A DNA stretch of 64,000 bases from JABDGC01 sp964449835. Its GTDB lineage: Bacteria > Pseudomonadota > Gammaproteobacteria > DSM-16500. Location: contig CAYVBZ010000002.1 in the NCBI GenBank assembly GCA_964449835.1, positions 1 to 64,000 on the forward strand, written 5' to 3'. The position numbers and the translations under genes were made by a program. How positions within the stretch are numbered: position 1 is the first letter of the stretch; every line of letters begins with the position of its first letter. The notes beneath the pieces were generated by a model. It saw only the letters and a program-made list of their open reading frames with translations, was not told the DNA's origin and did no database searches. Of this stretch, positions 7,267 through 15,868 are shown piece after piece.

Positions 7267-8129
7267 AAAATAAAAATGCAATCATTACCGGTGGAAGCCA
7301 AGGCTTCGGACTCGAGATTGCTAAGCAATTTCTGCTAGAAGGCGCAGATCTCATGCTCTGTGCCCGCAATGCTGAAACGCTTTATCAAGCACAACAAGCG
7401 TTGCTGAAAATAGCAAAACCCAGTCAAAAGGTATTGACTAAAACCGTTGATGTCGCAGACCTTGGCCAGGTTGAACAACTTGCGGCAGAGACCCTAGCTC
7501 AACTTGGAACAATAGATATCCTCGTGGCAAATGCCGGCGTCTACGGCACCAAAGGCCCTATCGAGGAAATTGACTGGGAAGAATGGTCACGCGCTATTGA
7601 TATTAATTTAAAGGGAACGGTTTGGCAGTGCCGGGCTGTTTTACCGCACATGAAAAGACAAGGCCGAGGGAAAATCATTATTATCTCCGGCGGAGGTGCT
7701 ACCAAGCCGATGCCCAATTTAAGCGCTTATGCGGCGTCAAAAGCCGGCGTGGTCCGTTTTGCTGAAACGCTTGCAGGAGAGGTGGCTGATTTTAATATTG
7801 ACGTCAACACCGTAGCACCCGGCGCCTTAAATACAAGATTATTGGAGGAAATACTGGAAGCCGGCCCCGATAAAGTCGGCAGACAATTCTATGAGCAATC
7901 CCTGAAGCAACAACAAAGCGGAGGAACGCCATTGAATGTCGGCGCCGCTCTCTGTGTTTTTCTGGCCTCCGAGGCAAGCAAGGGTATTACGGGCCGCCTC
8001 ATCAGCGCTGTCTGGGACCCTTGGAAACAATTCCCAGATATCAAGGCTGTGCTGCAACAATCTGATATTTATACCTTGCGCCGCATCGTCCCCTCCGATC
8101 GCGGCCAACTCTGGGACGCAGCCAAATGA
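7257..8129 (+). CDS. Short-chain dehydrogenase/reductase
   Basis: A 290-residue classical SDR. TGGSQGFGLEIA (residues 11-22) is the cofactor-binding motif, NAG at about residue 98 is present, a Ser lies before the YAASKAG motif (Tyr and Lys catalytic pair near 160-165), and VAPGALNT follows. Such enzymes reduce or oxidise a carbonyl on a small molecule or nucleotide sugar with NAD(P)H. The C-terminal ~45 residues extend beyond the usual fold and include a Trp-rich segment. The start overlaps the upstream stop by 10 bp and the end overlaps the Gfo/Idh gene by 4 bp. The context suggests it works on the keto or aldehyde sugar made by the atypical dehydrogenase upstream (inference). Confidence 0.88.
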   Translation: MRLKNKNAIITGGSQGFGLEIAKQFLLEGADLMLCARNAETLYQAQQALLKIAKPSQKVLTKTVDVADLGQVEQLAAETLAQLGTIDILVANAGVYGTKGPIEEIDWEEWSRAIDINLKGTVWQCRAVLPHMKRQGRGKIIIISGGGATKPMPNLSAYAASKAGVVRFAETLAGEVADFNIDVNTVAPGALNTRLLEEILEAGPDKVGRQFYEQSLKQQQSGGTPLNVGAALCVFLASEASKGITGRLISAVWDPWKQFPDIKAVLQQSDIYTLRRIVPSDRGQLWDAAK

Positions 8130-9103
8130 AAGTAGCGATTATCGGCTGTGGTCTAATCGGTCAAAAGCGGGCAAAAACACTGGGGCAAGGCCAACTCGTT
8201 GCCTGCGCGGACCTCCACCTGGAAAAGGCCGAGGCCTTGGCAAAGGGGCACTCCCCCTGCCGCGCCTATCAAAACTATTCTGACATGCTAGCGCGCGAGG
8301 ACCTTGATATTGTGGTTGTCTCAACCTTGCACGCCTCTCTCGCTCAAATTGCCTATGACTCGCTTCAAGCCGGCAAACATACGCTGATTGAAAAACCAGC
8401 CGGCCGGCGGGCCGTTGAACTGGATTTGGTTATAAAAGCGGCCAAGCAGTCCGGCGCTTGCGTCCGGATTGGCTTTAATCATCGCTATCACCGTGCCTTT
8501 CGTAAAGCGCGGGAGCTGGTCGATGCGGGTGAACTAGGCGATTTAATGTTCATTCGCGCACGCTATGGGCACGGCGGCAGGCTGGGCTATGACCAAGAGT
8601 GGCGCGCGCGGCCCGAACTATCCGGCGGAGGCGAACTGATTGACCAAGGCGTGCATCTCATTGACCTCGCACGCTGGTTTCTGGGTGATTTTGTGGAAAC
8701 TTCCGGCTTTGCACATACTTATTACTGGAACATGCCGGTAGATGACAACGGCTTTCTTATTTTAAAAACAGCGAAAAAACAAGTCGCTCATTTGCACGCG
8801 AGCTGCACTGAATGGAAAAATACCTTTTCCTTTGAGCTTTACGGGAAGAAAGGCAAGATCGAGGTGAATGGCCTGGGCGGCAGCTATGGCGTTGAACGCC
8901 TCAGTTTTTACAAAATGGGCCCGGAAATGGGCCCGCCTGAAACCTTCATGTGGGAATACCCAATGGCAGACGACTCCTGGGAAGTTGAATTTAAAGAATT
9001 TATGGCTGATATTCATCATCAGCGACAGCCCAGTCCAGGCTTGGGCGACGCGCAAGCTGCTTTAAGGATCGTGGAAGAAATTTATAGGATCTCAGAAATA
9101 TGA
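8126..9103 (+). CDS. Gfo/Idh/MocA-family oxidoreductase
   Basis: A 325-residue protein with an N-terminal NAD(P) Rossmann fold (IIGCGLIGQKRAK) and the signature EKPAGR near residue 90, whose Lys is catalytic in the family. The C-terminal alpha/beta domain carries GGGELIDQGVHLIDLARW with the conserved Asp/His pair. Members interconvert ring hydroxyls and ketones on sugars, inositols and nucleotide sugars. It sits between the SDR and the heptose kinase with 4-bp overlaps on both sides, so it is part of the same translational unit. The substrate is not determined; a keto-heptose or keto-hexose nucleotide is plausible. Confidence 0.88.
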   Translation: MKVAIIGCGLIGQKRAKTLGQGQLVACADLHLEKAEALAKGHSPCRAYQNYSDMLAREDLDIVVVSTLHASLAQIAYDSLQAGKHTLIEKPAGRRAVELDLVIKAAKQSGACVRIGFNHRYHRAFRKARELVDAGELGDLMFIRARYGHGGRLGYDQEWRARPELSGGGELIDQGVHLIDLARWFLGDFVETSGFAHTYYWNMPVDDNGFLILKTAKKQVAHLHASCTEWKNTFSFELYGKKGKIEVNGLGGSYGVERLSFYKMGPEMGPPETFMWEYPMADDSWEVEFKEFMADIHHQRQPSPGLGDAQAALRIVEEIYRISEI

Positions 9104-10083
9104 TTATAGTCCGTAGTCCCTTACGCATTTCCCTTGGCGGGGGCGGCACAGACCTGCCGTCCTATTATCGAGATCATAGCGGATTTTTAATCGCGGCGGC
9201 CATTGATAAATATGTTTACATTACTCTACATCAAACTTTTGTTGACGAGCTGATCATAAAATATTCCAAATTGGAGCGCGTTAAGTCAGTTCAGGATGTG
9301 GAACACCCCATTATCCGAGAAGCCTTGATACATGCCGGCGTTCCCGCCCCGTATTTGGAAATTACGAGCATGGCGGACATTCCCGCAGGAACAGGCCTCG
9401 GCTCATCCGGCAGTTTTACAACGGCCTTAGTGAAGGCCTTGAACACGCTAAAAAAGAATTTAATTCATCCCCAAGAACTGGCCGAACAAGCCTGCCACAT
9501 TGAGTTAAACTTGCTGAAAGAGCCTATTGGAAAGCAGGACCAATACATTGCCGCTTATGGTGGTATCACTTGCTTTCATTTTCATCATAACGATACCGTG
9601 GAAGCCTGGCCGCTTAAAATTGACCAGGAAACTCTTTTTAACTTGGAAGATAATTTACTATTGTTTTTCACCGGCTACTCCCGCTCAGCTTCCCATATCC
9701 TCAAGGAACAGGACGTCAAAAGCAAAGAGAAAGACAGCGACATGATCGCTAACCTGCATTTCATCAAAGACTTGGGCTTAAAAAGCAAAGACGCCTTGGA
9801 AAAAGGCGATTTACAAGAGTTCGCAAGCCTCATGAATGTTCATTGGGAACATAAAAAGCAGCGCTCTGCCCAAATGAGCAATAACAACATTGATGACTGG
9901 TATGAACTTGCCTTGAAAAATGGTGCTCGCGGCGGAAAAATGATTGGCGCCGGCGGTGGTGGTTTTTTAATGTTTTACACCGATGATCGAGCAAAACTGC
10001 GTCACGCTTTGCATGGAGCAGGCCTGCAGGAAGTCCGTTTTCGATTTGATTTTTTGGGTACGCAGGTACTTGCCCAAGCCTAA
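9100..10083 (+). CDS. hddA: D-glycero-alpha-D-manno-heptose 7-phosphate kinase
   Basis: A 327-residue GHMP kinase. SPLRISLGGGGTDLPSYY at the N-terminus is the HddA-type sugar-binding motif. PAGTGLGSSGSF near residues 93-104 is the ATP-binding loop, and GARGGKMIGAGGGGFLMF near 275-293 is the third GHMP motif. HddA phosphorylates heptose 7-phosphate at O1 in the alpha configuration, giving the 1,7-bisphosphate that leads to GDP-heptose. The next three genes supply the rest of that pathway, which fixes the assignment better than sequence alone. It overlaps the upstream oxidoreductase by 4 bp. Confidence 0.9.
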   Translation: MIIVRSPLRISLGGGGTDLPSYYRDHSGFLIAAAIDKYVYITLHQTFVDELIIKYSKLERVKSVQDVEHPIIREALIHAGVPAPYLEITSMADIPAGTGLGSSGSFTTALVKALNTLKKNLIHPQELAEQACHIELNLLKEPIGKQDQYIAAYGGITCFHFHHNDTVEAWPLKIDQETLFNLEDNLLLFFTGYSRSASHILKEQDVKSKEKDSDMIANLHFIKDLGLKSKDALEKGDLQEFASLMNVHWEHKKQRSAQMSNNNIDDWYELALKNGARGGKMIGAGGGGFLMFYTDDRAKLRHALHGAGLQEVRFRFDFLGTQVLAQA

Positions 10084-10099
10084 GCAGAGGACAGCCGCC

Positions 10100-10804
10100 A
10101 TGACGCTCGACCTTTATCCTGTTGTTGTCCTCGCCGGTGGACTGGCTACGCGACTGCGCCCAGTCACTTCAACCCTTCCAAAATCTTTGGTGTCCATAAA
10201 AGGGGAACCCTTTATCGACCACCAATTGCGTCTACTGGCAAAACGCGGCGTTCGCAAAGTGCTGCTCTGCGTAGGTTATCTGGGAGAAATGATTCAAGAC
10301 CACGTTAAAGACGGCCGGCAATTTGGTTTAAACGTCATTTATTCCTTTGACGGTCCTGAATTACTTGGCACTGCAGGCGCCATCAAACGTTCCTTGCCAC
10401 AGTTAGAAGAATATTTTTTTGTCACTTATGGTGACTCCTATCTGGACTTGGACTATGCATCCGTACAAGCTGCGTTTCAATCCTCGCAAAAACCAGCCTT
10501 AATGACCGTTTTTCATAATCAAGGACAGTGGGACACGAGCAATGTTGAATTTTCGAATGGCAATTTAATCGCCTATGATAAAAAAAATTTAACCAAACAA
10601 ATGCATTATATTGACTACGGACTGGGCGTGTTTAAAAAAAACGCATTCGACCAAGTGCCTAGCAATAAAGTCTTTGATCTCGCTGCACTCTATCAACAGT
10701 TATTAACTCATAACCAGTTGGCAGGGCATGAGGTAGACCGTCGTTTTTATGAAATAGGATCATTTGCCGGGATCAAAGAACTCGAGTATTATCTTTCTCA
10801 GTAA
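10100..10804 (+). CDS. hddC: D-glycero-alpha-D-manno-heptose 1-phosphate guanylyltransferase
   Basis: A 234-residue nucleotidyltransferase. VVVLAGGLATRLRPVTSTLPK is the nucleotide-binding signature with its Arg and Lys, and FVTYGDSYLD carries the metal-binding Asp. In the GDP-heptose pathway this enzyme condenses heptose 1-phosphate with GTP. A longer reading from 9983 exists, but its first 39 residues overlap hddA and lack conservation. The ATG at 10100 has an AGAGGA ribosome site and starts right at the conserved domain. The product would be GDP-D-glycero-alpha-D-manno-heptose. The adjacency HddA-HddC-GmhA-GmhB supports the call; without it, mannose-1-phosphate guanylyltransferase would be an alternative. 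Confidence 0.85.
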   Translation: MTLDLYPVVVLAGGLATRLRPVTSTLPKSLVSIKGEPFIDHQLRLLAKRGVRKVLLCVGYLGEMIQDHVKDGRQFGLNVIYSFDGPELLGTAGAIKRSLPQLEEYFFVTYGDSYLDLDYASVQAAFQSSQKPALMTVFHNQGQWDTSNVEFSNGNLIAYDKKNLTKQMHYIDYGLGVFKKNAFDQVPSNKVFDLAALYQQLLTHNQLAGHEVDRRFYEIGSFAGIKELEYYLSQ

Positions 10805-10817
10805 AAAGGAATATTAC

Positions 10818-11429
10818 ATGCAATTCATTAATCAGTTTTTGGATGAAGCCACCTCGATCATCAACTCCCTTGATAAAAATCAACTTGAAAAAACGGTTGA
10901 CCTCTTGGCCGACCTTCGCGCTCAAGAAGGCCGTTTATTTGTTCTCGGCGTCGGCGGGAGCGCCGCGAACGCCTCACATGCAGTCAACGATTTTCGTAAA
11001 ATCTCCGGCATAGAAGCTTATGCACCTACTGATAATGTTTCTGAACTGACCGCGCGCACCAACGATGAAGGATGGGCAACCGTGTTTTCAAAATGGCTGG
11101 AAGTGAGCCGCTTAAACAAAAACGATGCCTTGCTCATTTTATCCGTCGGCGGCGGTAATCTTGACAAAAATGTCAGCCCCAATTTGGTCACGGCCTTGCA
11201 ATATGCCAAAGAAATCGGCTCCAAGGTAATGGGCATTGTCAGCCGTGATGGAGGCTACACTGCAAAAGTGGCCGATGCCTGCATTATTATTCCCACACCC
11301 AACCCCGACAATACAACGCCTCACGCGGAAGCTTTTCAATCCGTTATTTGGCATTTATTTGTTTCACATCCTAAATTAAAAATGATTCAAACCAAGTGGG
11401 AATCCGTTCATTTAGAAGTCGTGGGCTAA
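10818..11429 (+). CDS. SIS-domain phosphoheptose isomerase (GmhA-like)
   Basis: A 203-residue SIS-domain protein. VLGVGGSAANASHAVNDF is the phosphosugar-binding loop and LILSVGGGN the second. GmhA isomerises sedoheptulose 7-phosphate to D-glycero-D-manno-heptose 7-phosphate, the first step of the pathway completed by hddA, gmhB and hddC here. It lacks the canonical AAEL motif that follows the loop in classical GmhA; the position reads VNDF, as in the related protein at 45536. It may therefore belong to a distinct clade specialised for GDP-heptose or for another ketose phosphate. The start at 10818 has an AAAAGGA ribosome site; an upstream in-frame ATG overlapping hddC is less likely. Confidence 0.8.
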   Translation: MQFINQFLDEATSIINSLDKNQLEKTVDLLADLRAQEGRLFVLGVGGSAANASHAVNDFRKISGIEAYAPTDNVSELTARTNDEGWATVFSKWLEVSRLNKNDALLILSVGGGNLDKNVSPNLVTALQYAKEIGSKVMGIVSRDGGYTAKVADACIIIPTPNPDNTTPHAEAFQSVIWHLFVSHPKLKMIQTKWESVHLEVVG

Positions 11430-11430
11430 T

Positions 11431-11964
11431 ATGCGAACAAAAGCTATATTCCTTGACCGTGATGGCGTGCTGAATGAACCGATCATCAAAAATGGGAAAC
11501 CTTACCCGCCCGGCACGCTTTCTGACTTACAGATCTCGGAGCAGGTGTTGCCTGCCCTGCAAAATTTAAAAGCGCAGGGTTATCTGCTGATCGGCGCTAC
11601 TAATCAGCCGGATGTCGCCCGCGGAACAACGCAGCGCAGTCTGGTCGAAGCCATCAATCAAAGGTTAATCTGCGATTTGCCCTTAAATGAGATCCGCGTC
11701 TGCTACCATGATGACCAAGATCATTGCGCATGCCGGAAACCCGCGCCGGGTTTATTGCTGCAAGCCGCGGAAGAACATAAGATCGATCTCCACAAGAGCT
11801 TCATGATTGGCGATCGCTGGAAAGACATTGAAGCCGGCCGCCGCGCGGGCTGCAAAACAATCTGGCTGAATTACCATTATGCGGAAAAAGCACCTGAGCC
11901 AGCACCGGACTTTATCGCCGCCAACCTGCTTGAGGCGACAAGATGGATTTTAAACCTGAATTGA
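11431..11964 (+). CDS. gmhB: D-glycero-D-manno-heptose 1,7-bisphosphate phosphatase
   Basis: A 177-residue HAD-IIIA phosphatase. FLDRDGVLNEP holds the nucleophile and acid-base Asp. GATNQPDVARG is motif II, CYHDDQDHCACRKPAPG has the CxH...CxC zinc-binding arrangement typical of GmhB, and MIGDRWKDIEAG is the motif IV metal site. It removes the 7-phosphate from heptose 1,7-bisphosphate before guanylylation. It begins one base after the upstream stop. Length and motifs are complete, so it should be active. Histidinol-phosphate phosphatases share the fold but would not be expected in this neighbourhood. Confidence 0.9.
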   Translation: MRTKAIFLDRDGVLNEPIIKNGKPYPPGTLSDLQISEQVLPALQNLKAQGYLLIGATNQPDVARGTTQRSLVEAINQRLICDLPLNEIRVCYHDDQDHCACRKPAPGLLLQAAEEHKIDLHKSFMIGDRWKDIEAGRRAGCKTIWLNYHYAEKAPEPAPDFIAANLLEATRWILNLN

Positions 11965-11989
11965 TTTCACAGATAGAAGGAGTTGTACC

Positions 11990-12724
11990 ATGCGATTAGT
12001 GAATGATTTACAAGTAAAGATCTTTGCTGATGGCGCCGACAAGGCCGGCATGCTGGAAATGCATAAGCTCGCTCACATTAAAGGGTTCACCACAAACCCC
12101 ACCTTGATGCGCAAAGCAGGCATCTCCAACTATGAAGTTTTCGCAAAAGACATTTTAACTCACATTCAAGACAAACCCATTTCCTTTGAGGTTTTTTCGG
12201 ATGATTTCTCTGAAATGCAAAGACAAGCTCGAGAAATCGCCCAATGGGGAGAAAATGTTTACGTTAAAATTCCCGTCACGAACACGCAGGGCAAAACCGC
12301 CGCTCCCTTGGTCCAAGCCCTGGCCAAAAGCGGCGTAAAACAAAACGTGACAGCCTTGATGACTGTAGAGCAAGTCAAAGAAGTCACCACCGCTTTAAAG
12401 GACGGCCCGCCAGCCTGTATTTCTGTTTTTGCCGGACGCATTGCAGATACCGGTCGTGATCCCTTGCCTATTTTGAAAGAAGCTTTGAACATCATGAAGC
12501 CTTACCCCCATTTGGAATTAATTTGGGCCAGTCCGCGCGAACTACTAAACATTTTTCAAGCGCATGAACTCGGTTGTCATATTATTACGGTTACAAACGA
12601 CATCCTTAAAAAACTATCTTTGGTCGGCGAAGACCTAGGCAAGTTTTCCTTGGACACGGTAAAAATGTTCTACGATGACGCGCTCAAGGCCGGATTTACA
12701 CTGGGAGAAATGGAAACTATATGA
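11990..12724 (+). CDS. Transaldolase/fructose-6-phosphate aldolase-family protein
   Basis: A 244-residue class I aldolase of the transaldolase family. FADGADKAGM and KGFTTNPTLMRKAG carry the N-terminal substrate motifs, NVYVKIPVTN provides the Schiff-base Lys near residue 88, and ASPRELLN follows. Transaldolases transfer dihydroxyacetone units and can make sedoheptulose 7-phosphate, exactly the substrate of the GmhA-like enzyme two genes upstream. A strong AGAAGGAG ribosome site precedes the ATG and the stop overlaps the next start by 4 bp. A housekeeping transaldolase is normally elsewhere, so this copy looks dedicated to heptose supply (inference). FSA-type aldolase activity is the alternative. 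Confidence 0.85.
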   Translation: MRLVNDLQVKIFADGADKAGMLEMHKLAHIKGFTTNPTLMRKAGISNYEVFAKDILTHIQDKPISFEVFSDDFSEMQRQAREIAQWGENVYVKIPVTNTQGKTAAPLVQALAKSGVKQNVTALMTVEQVKEVTTALKDGPPACISVFAGRIADTGRDPLPILKEALNIMKPYPHLELIWASPRELLNIFQAHELGCHIITVTNDILKKLSLVGEDLGKFSLDTVKMFYDDALKAGFTLGEMETI

Positions 12725-14349
12725 AAGAAAACACAGCTAACACCTATAATTCCTGTCTAATCTGCCATGAAAAAAAGACCTATTATGATTTTTCCATCGA
12801 TAAATTCCGTGTTGAGGAGTGTGCTGTTTGCGGCTTGATGCGTCTCAATCCGCAACCTTCAGATCAAGAGCTTGCGGAAATTTATAGCTCAAACTATTTC
12901 ATTGCCTTAAGTGATCAAAAGGGCCAATCACATACCGCCGCCTTGAAATCAGGCACGGCCGACCACTATCTGGACTTGCTAGAGCATTATGCTGGAAAAC
13001 CCTTAAAAGGACGCCTTCTTGAAGTGGGCTGCGGCCAAGGAGAATTTCTCTCCCGAGCGGAAGCGCGGGGACTTTCTATCACAGGACTTGAATATTCTTC
13101 ACATGCTGCGGATATCGCCGCGAAGAAAATAGGGTCGAAAGGAAAAGTGATCTGCGGCGAGCTGACTCATTTGCAGGGGTCTACAGAACTATTCGACTAC
13201 ATTATTTTTGCGGACGTTCTTGAGCATGTGCGTAATCCACGCGAATTTCTAGCCTTGGTCCATTCCTTATTACGGCCAAACGGCATCGCCGTTACCATTG
13301 TGCCCAGTCTTGATTCCTTGTCAGCACGGCTGATGAAAAACAAATGGGTTGAATTTAAAAAGGAACACCTGTGGTATTTTTCCAATGCGACGCTCCGGCG
13401 CTTACTCTACACGGAAAGCTTTGGCGAAGTCCAATGCAAGCCTGCAAAAAAGACTTTGAGCTTTGATTATATTGCCCAACATTTTGATAATTACCCGGTC
13501 CAGCCCTTTTCAAGCCTCCTCATGGTCTTAAAGCGATTGCTGCCTCACTTCCTAAGAAGATATCCCATCCAGGTCGTCGCGAGCGGTATCGTCAATTTTG
13601 CGCGCAGACAGGAAAAATCTTCCGTTCAAAAGTTGTCAGTGATCATGGCGGCATACAATGAGGAAAAAACGCTTAGAAACGTCATCGAAAAAGTCTTGGC
13701 GAAGCAAATTTCAGGAATTGAAATTGAGCTCATTATTGTTGAGAGTCATTCAACGGACAATACACAAAGTATTGTCCGGGAATATGAAAACCATGCGCGG
13801 GTAAAAGTGGTTTGGCAGGAAAGAGCGCTTGGTAAAGGAAATGCAATTCGAGCTGGATTAGAGAAGGTCACCGGTGATTATATCTTAATTCAGGATGCGG
13901 ACGAAGAATATGACATAGAAGACTACGACGCCCTCATCCAACCGCTTGTTTCCGGTGAGGCCGCCTTTGTGCTAGGTGCCCGTCACGGCGGGCGCATGTG
14001 GAAAATGCGCACCTTCACTGACCAACACCTAACCGGCCATTTCTTAAACTTCGGTCATTGGTGTTTCACGGCCCTAATCAATATCTTGTATGGTTTGCGA
14101 CTGAAAGACCCCTTTACAATGTATAAAGTTTTTCGTGCTGACTGTCTTCACGGTTTAAAATTTAAATGTAATCGTTTTGACTTTGATTGTGAGCTTCTGA
14201 TTAAGCTTGTTAAAAATGGGTACCGGCCGATAGAAATCCCTGTGAATTATCGCTCGCGCTCCTTCAAGGAAGGAAAAAAAGTCAGAGTATTTCGCGACCC
14301 CCTCACTTGGCTTAAGACCATTATTATGAATCGGTTTCAGAATGCATAA
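12721..14349 (+). CDS. Fusion of a Zn-finger SAM methyltransferase and a GT2 glycosyltransferase
   Basis: A 542-residue two-domain protein. Residues 12-37 contain two CxxC pairs (Cys12, 15, 34, 37), a small zinc ribbon. Residues ~97-200 form a class I SAM methyltransferase with LEVGCGQGEFL and ADVLEHV. After a linker, a GT2 family glycosyltransferase starts near residue 305 (LSVIMAAYNEE) with the metal-binding QDADEEYD at 391-398 and a dolichol-phosphate-mannose-synthase-like C-terminal half. It probably methylates a sugar and transfers a sugar, perhaps to a lipid carrier. It overlaps the transaldolase by 4 bp, and the following membrane protein begins just downstream, a typical pairing for polyprenyl-linked sugar transfer. 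Confidence 0.85.
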   Translation: MKENTANTYNSCLICHEKKTYYDFSIDKFRVEECAVCGLMRLNPQPSDQELAEIYSSNYFIALSDQKGQSHTAALKSGTADHYLDLLEHYAGKPLKGRLLEVGCGQGEFLSRAEARGLSITGLEYSSHAADIAAKKIGSKGKVICGELTHLQGSTELFDYIIFADVLEHVRNPREFLALVHSLLRPNGIAVTIVPSLDSLSARLMKNKWVEFKKEHLWYFSNATLRRLLYTESFGEVQCKPAKKTLSFDYIAQHFDNYPVQPFSSLLMVLKRLLPHFLRRYPIQVVASGIVNFARRQEKSSVQKLSVIMAAYNEEKTLRNVIEKVLAKQISGIEIELIIVESHSTDNTQSIVREYENHARVKVVWQERALGKGNAIRAGLEKVTGDYILIQDADEEYDIEDYDALIQPLVSGEAAFVLGARHGGRMWKMRTFTDQHLTGHFLNFGHWCFTALINILYGLRLKDPFTMYKVFRADCLHGLKFKCNRFDFDCELLIKLVKNGYRPIEIPVNYRSRSFKEGKKVRVFRDPLTWLKTIIMNRFQNA

Positions 14350-14374
14350 TGAAGCAGATAAGGAGAACCAGCTG

Positions 14375-15868
14375 ATGTTATTTTCATTTTTCCAACGTAA
14401 AAAAATTTTATTGACCGGAATTCTTGCAACACTTGCTTTTCTATTAATTCATTTCCATCTATACAATCCCCACGAACAGCATGGCTCTGATAGCCTGGAA
14501 AATCTAGCCGGCGCCTATAACATCGCTAAGTACAACACCTACGCCATTTGGACAGGTGATCACCGCCCGCATGCGACTGCCTCGCGGGAACCTCTCTTTC
14601 CCTTCATGCTCGGCATGCTCATCAAGGTAGAAAATCTATTCGTCAGCAAGGCTGATAATATAAACAATAAACCAATTGAAAGTATTTATACGCTCACCAT
14701 CCGGTCTCCTAGAGCTATAAACTCCTTAAAAATACTCAACATTGCCATTTCCTATGCGAGCATCGCCTTAGCTTGTGCCTTTGTTTACTGGGCCACACAA
14801 AGTTATCTTTTATTTCTTTACTCCACTCTGACGCTCGTGTTCAGCGCGGCCTTAGCTCAGGGTGCCGAGAGTTTCTTAACCGAACCCTTGGCCGCCTTAT
14901 TATGCACCCTGGTTTCTATTTTATTGTATTATTCTAAACCGCTGTCTGCTAAGCGTTCTTATTGGCTTGCTCTGGGTTTTTCGCTGTCAGCCCTGGTCTT
15001 GACTAAAGCGCTGTATTTATACTTTCTGCCCCTTGTGTTTATCTATTTAAATATCATCTATCGCAAGGAAATAAAAATACGGGACAAGGCCCTCCTACGT
15101 CATCTTGGTATTTTTTCAGCCTGTTTAGTCATTTTGGTCGGCGGTTGGATGTTGAGAAATTTCATCGATTTTAACCGCTTTTTCATTGCCGACCGTAAAG
15201 CAGAAATGCTCATGTACCGGGCAGAATACGACGCTACCTCTTTTAAAGACTATCCTTATCTGTTCGCTCTTTATGCGCCAGGACTCAGCAAACATTTTCT
15301 GACCCAAGAAACAGAAGCCAATTGGACTCATGTGTACAATTGGATTGGGAACGATCAAATCATTGCCAGCACTTATCATAGCGTTTTTGAGCCTTTCTTC
15401 AAAGACTTGCCCCTTCAGCCGCATGGACGCTACAAACAGTCGCACTTCAAAAAACTGGAAAGGCAATCTATGAACCGCATTCTGGACCGTAAATTAGGGC
15501 ATCTCGCAATGACTATCGCCTTCTTCTATCGCTGTTTATTTGTGGAAGACGGCGCCGGTTTAAAATTTTTAGGCTTCAATCTGCCTCACGAGGATTTTGG
15601 CGAAAAGCGCGTGGACAATTTTCTTTTTGCTTTTCTAGTGAATCTGCCTTATTGGTTTGGCTTTTTCTATTTCATGATCACAGCCATTCGCAAAAAGGAT
15701 TATAGTGGTTATAGCTTGTTACTGATACCCACTTTTACCATTTTGGCCTATTCCTGTTTAGCGATGTCGCACCCTCGTTACATGCAGCCCATGATTCCTC
15801 TTTTTACTATCCTATTTTGTCTGGCAGCAAAAAGGTCTCAGCGTGTTTTTGCAGGTAATAGAGGCTAG
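14375..15868 (+). CDS. Polytopic membrane protein, GT-C glycosyltransferase-like
   Basis: A 497-residue membrane protein closely related to the one at 2613-4172. It has the same DSLENLAGAYNIAKYNTY loop after the first helix, an SREPLFPF block, and about ten hydrophobic helices. I infer a GT-C transferase using a polyprenyl-phosphate sugar, possibly made by the GT2 half of the upstream fusion protein. A start at 14342 overlapping the fusion gene is possible, but AAGGAG at 14360-14365 sits 9 bases before the ATG at 14375. Its 3' end overlaps the convergent gene at 15807 by 62 bp. Confidence 0.65.
   Translation: MLFSFFQRKKILLTGILATLAFLLIHFHLYNPHEQHGSDSLENLAGAYNIAKYNTYAIWTGDHRPHATASREPLFPFMLGMLIKVENLFVSKADNINNKPIESIYTLTIRSPRAINSLKILNIAISYASIALACAFVYWATQSYLLFLYSTLTLVFSAALAQGAESFLTEPLAALLCTLVSILLYYSKPLSAKRSYWLALGFSLSALVLTKALYLYFLPLVFIYLNIIYRKEIKIRDKALLRHLGIFSACLVILVGGWMLRNFIDFNRFFIADRKAEMLMYRAEYDATSFKDYPYLFALYAPGLSKHFLTQETEANWTHVYNWIGNDQIIASTYHSVFEPFFKDLPLQPHGRYKQSHFKKLERQSMNRILDRKLGHLAMTIAFFYRCLFVEDGAGLKFLGFNLPHEDFGEKRVDNFLFAFLVNLPYWFGFFYFMITAIRKKDYSGYSLLLIPTFTILAYSCLAMSHPRYMQPMIPLFTILFCLAAKRSQRVFAGNRG

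Noticed and set aside
9983..10099. N-terminal extension of HddC overlapping hddA
   Set aside because: These 39 codons lack conservation and a ribosome site, while the ATG at 10100 has both a ribosome site and the canonical domain start.
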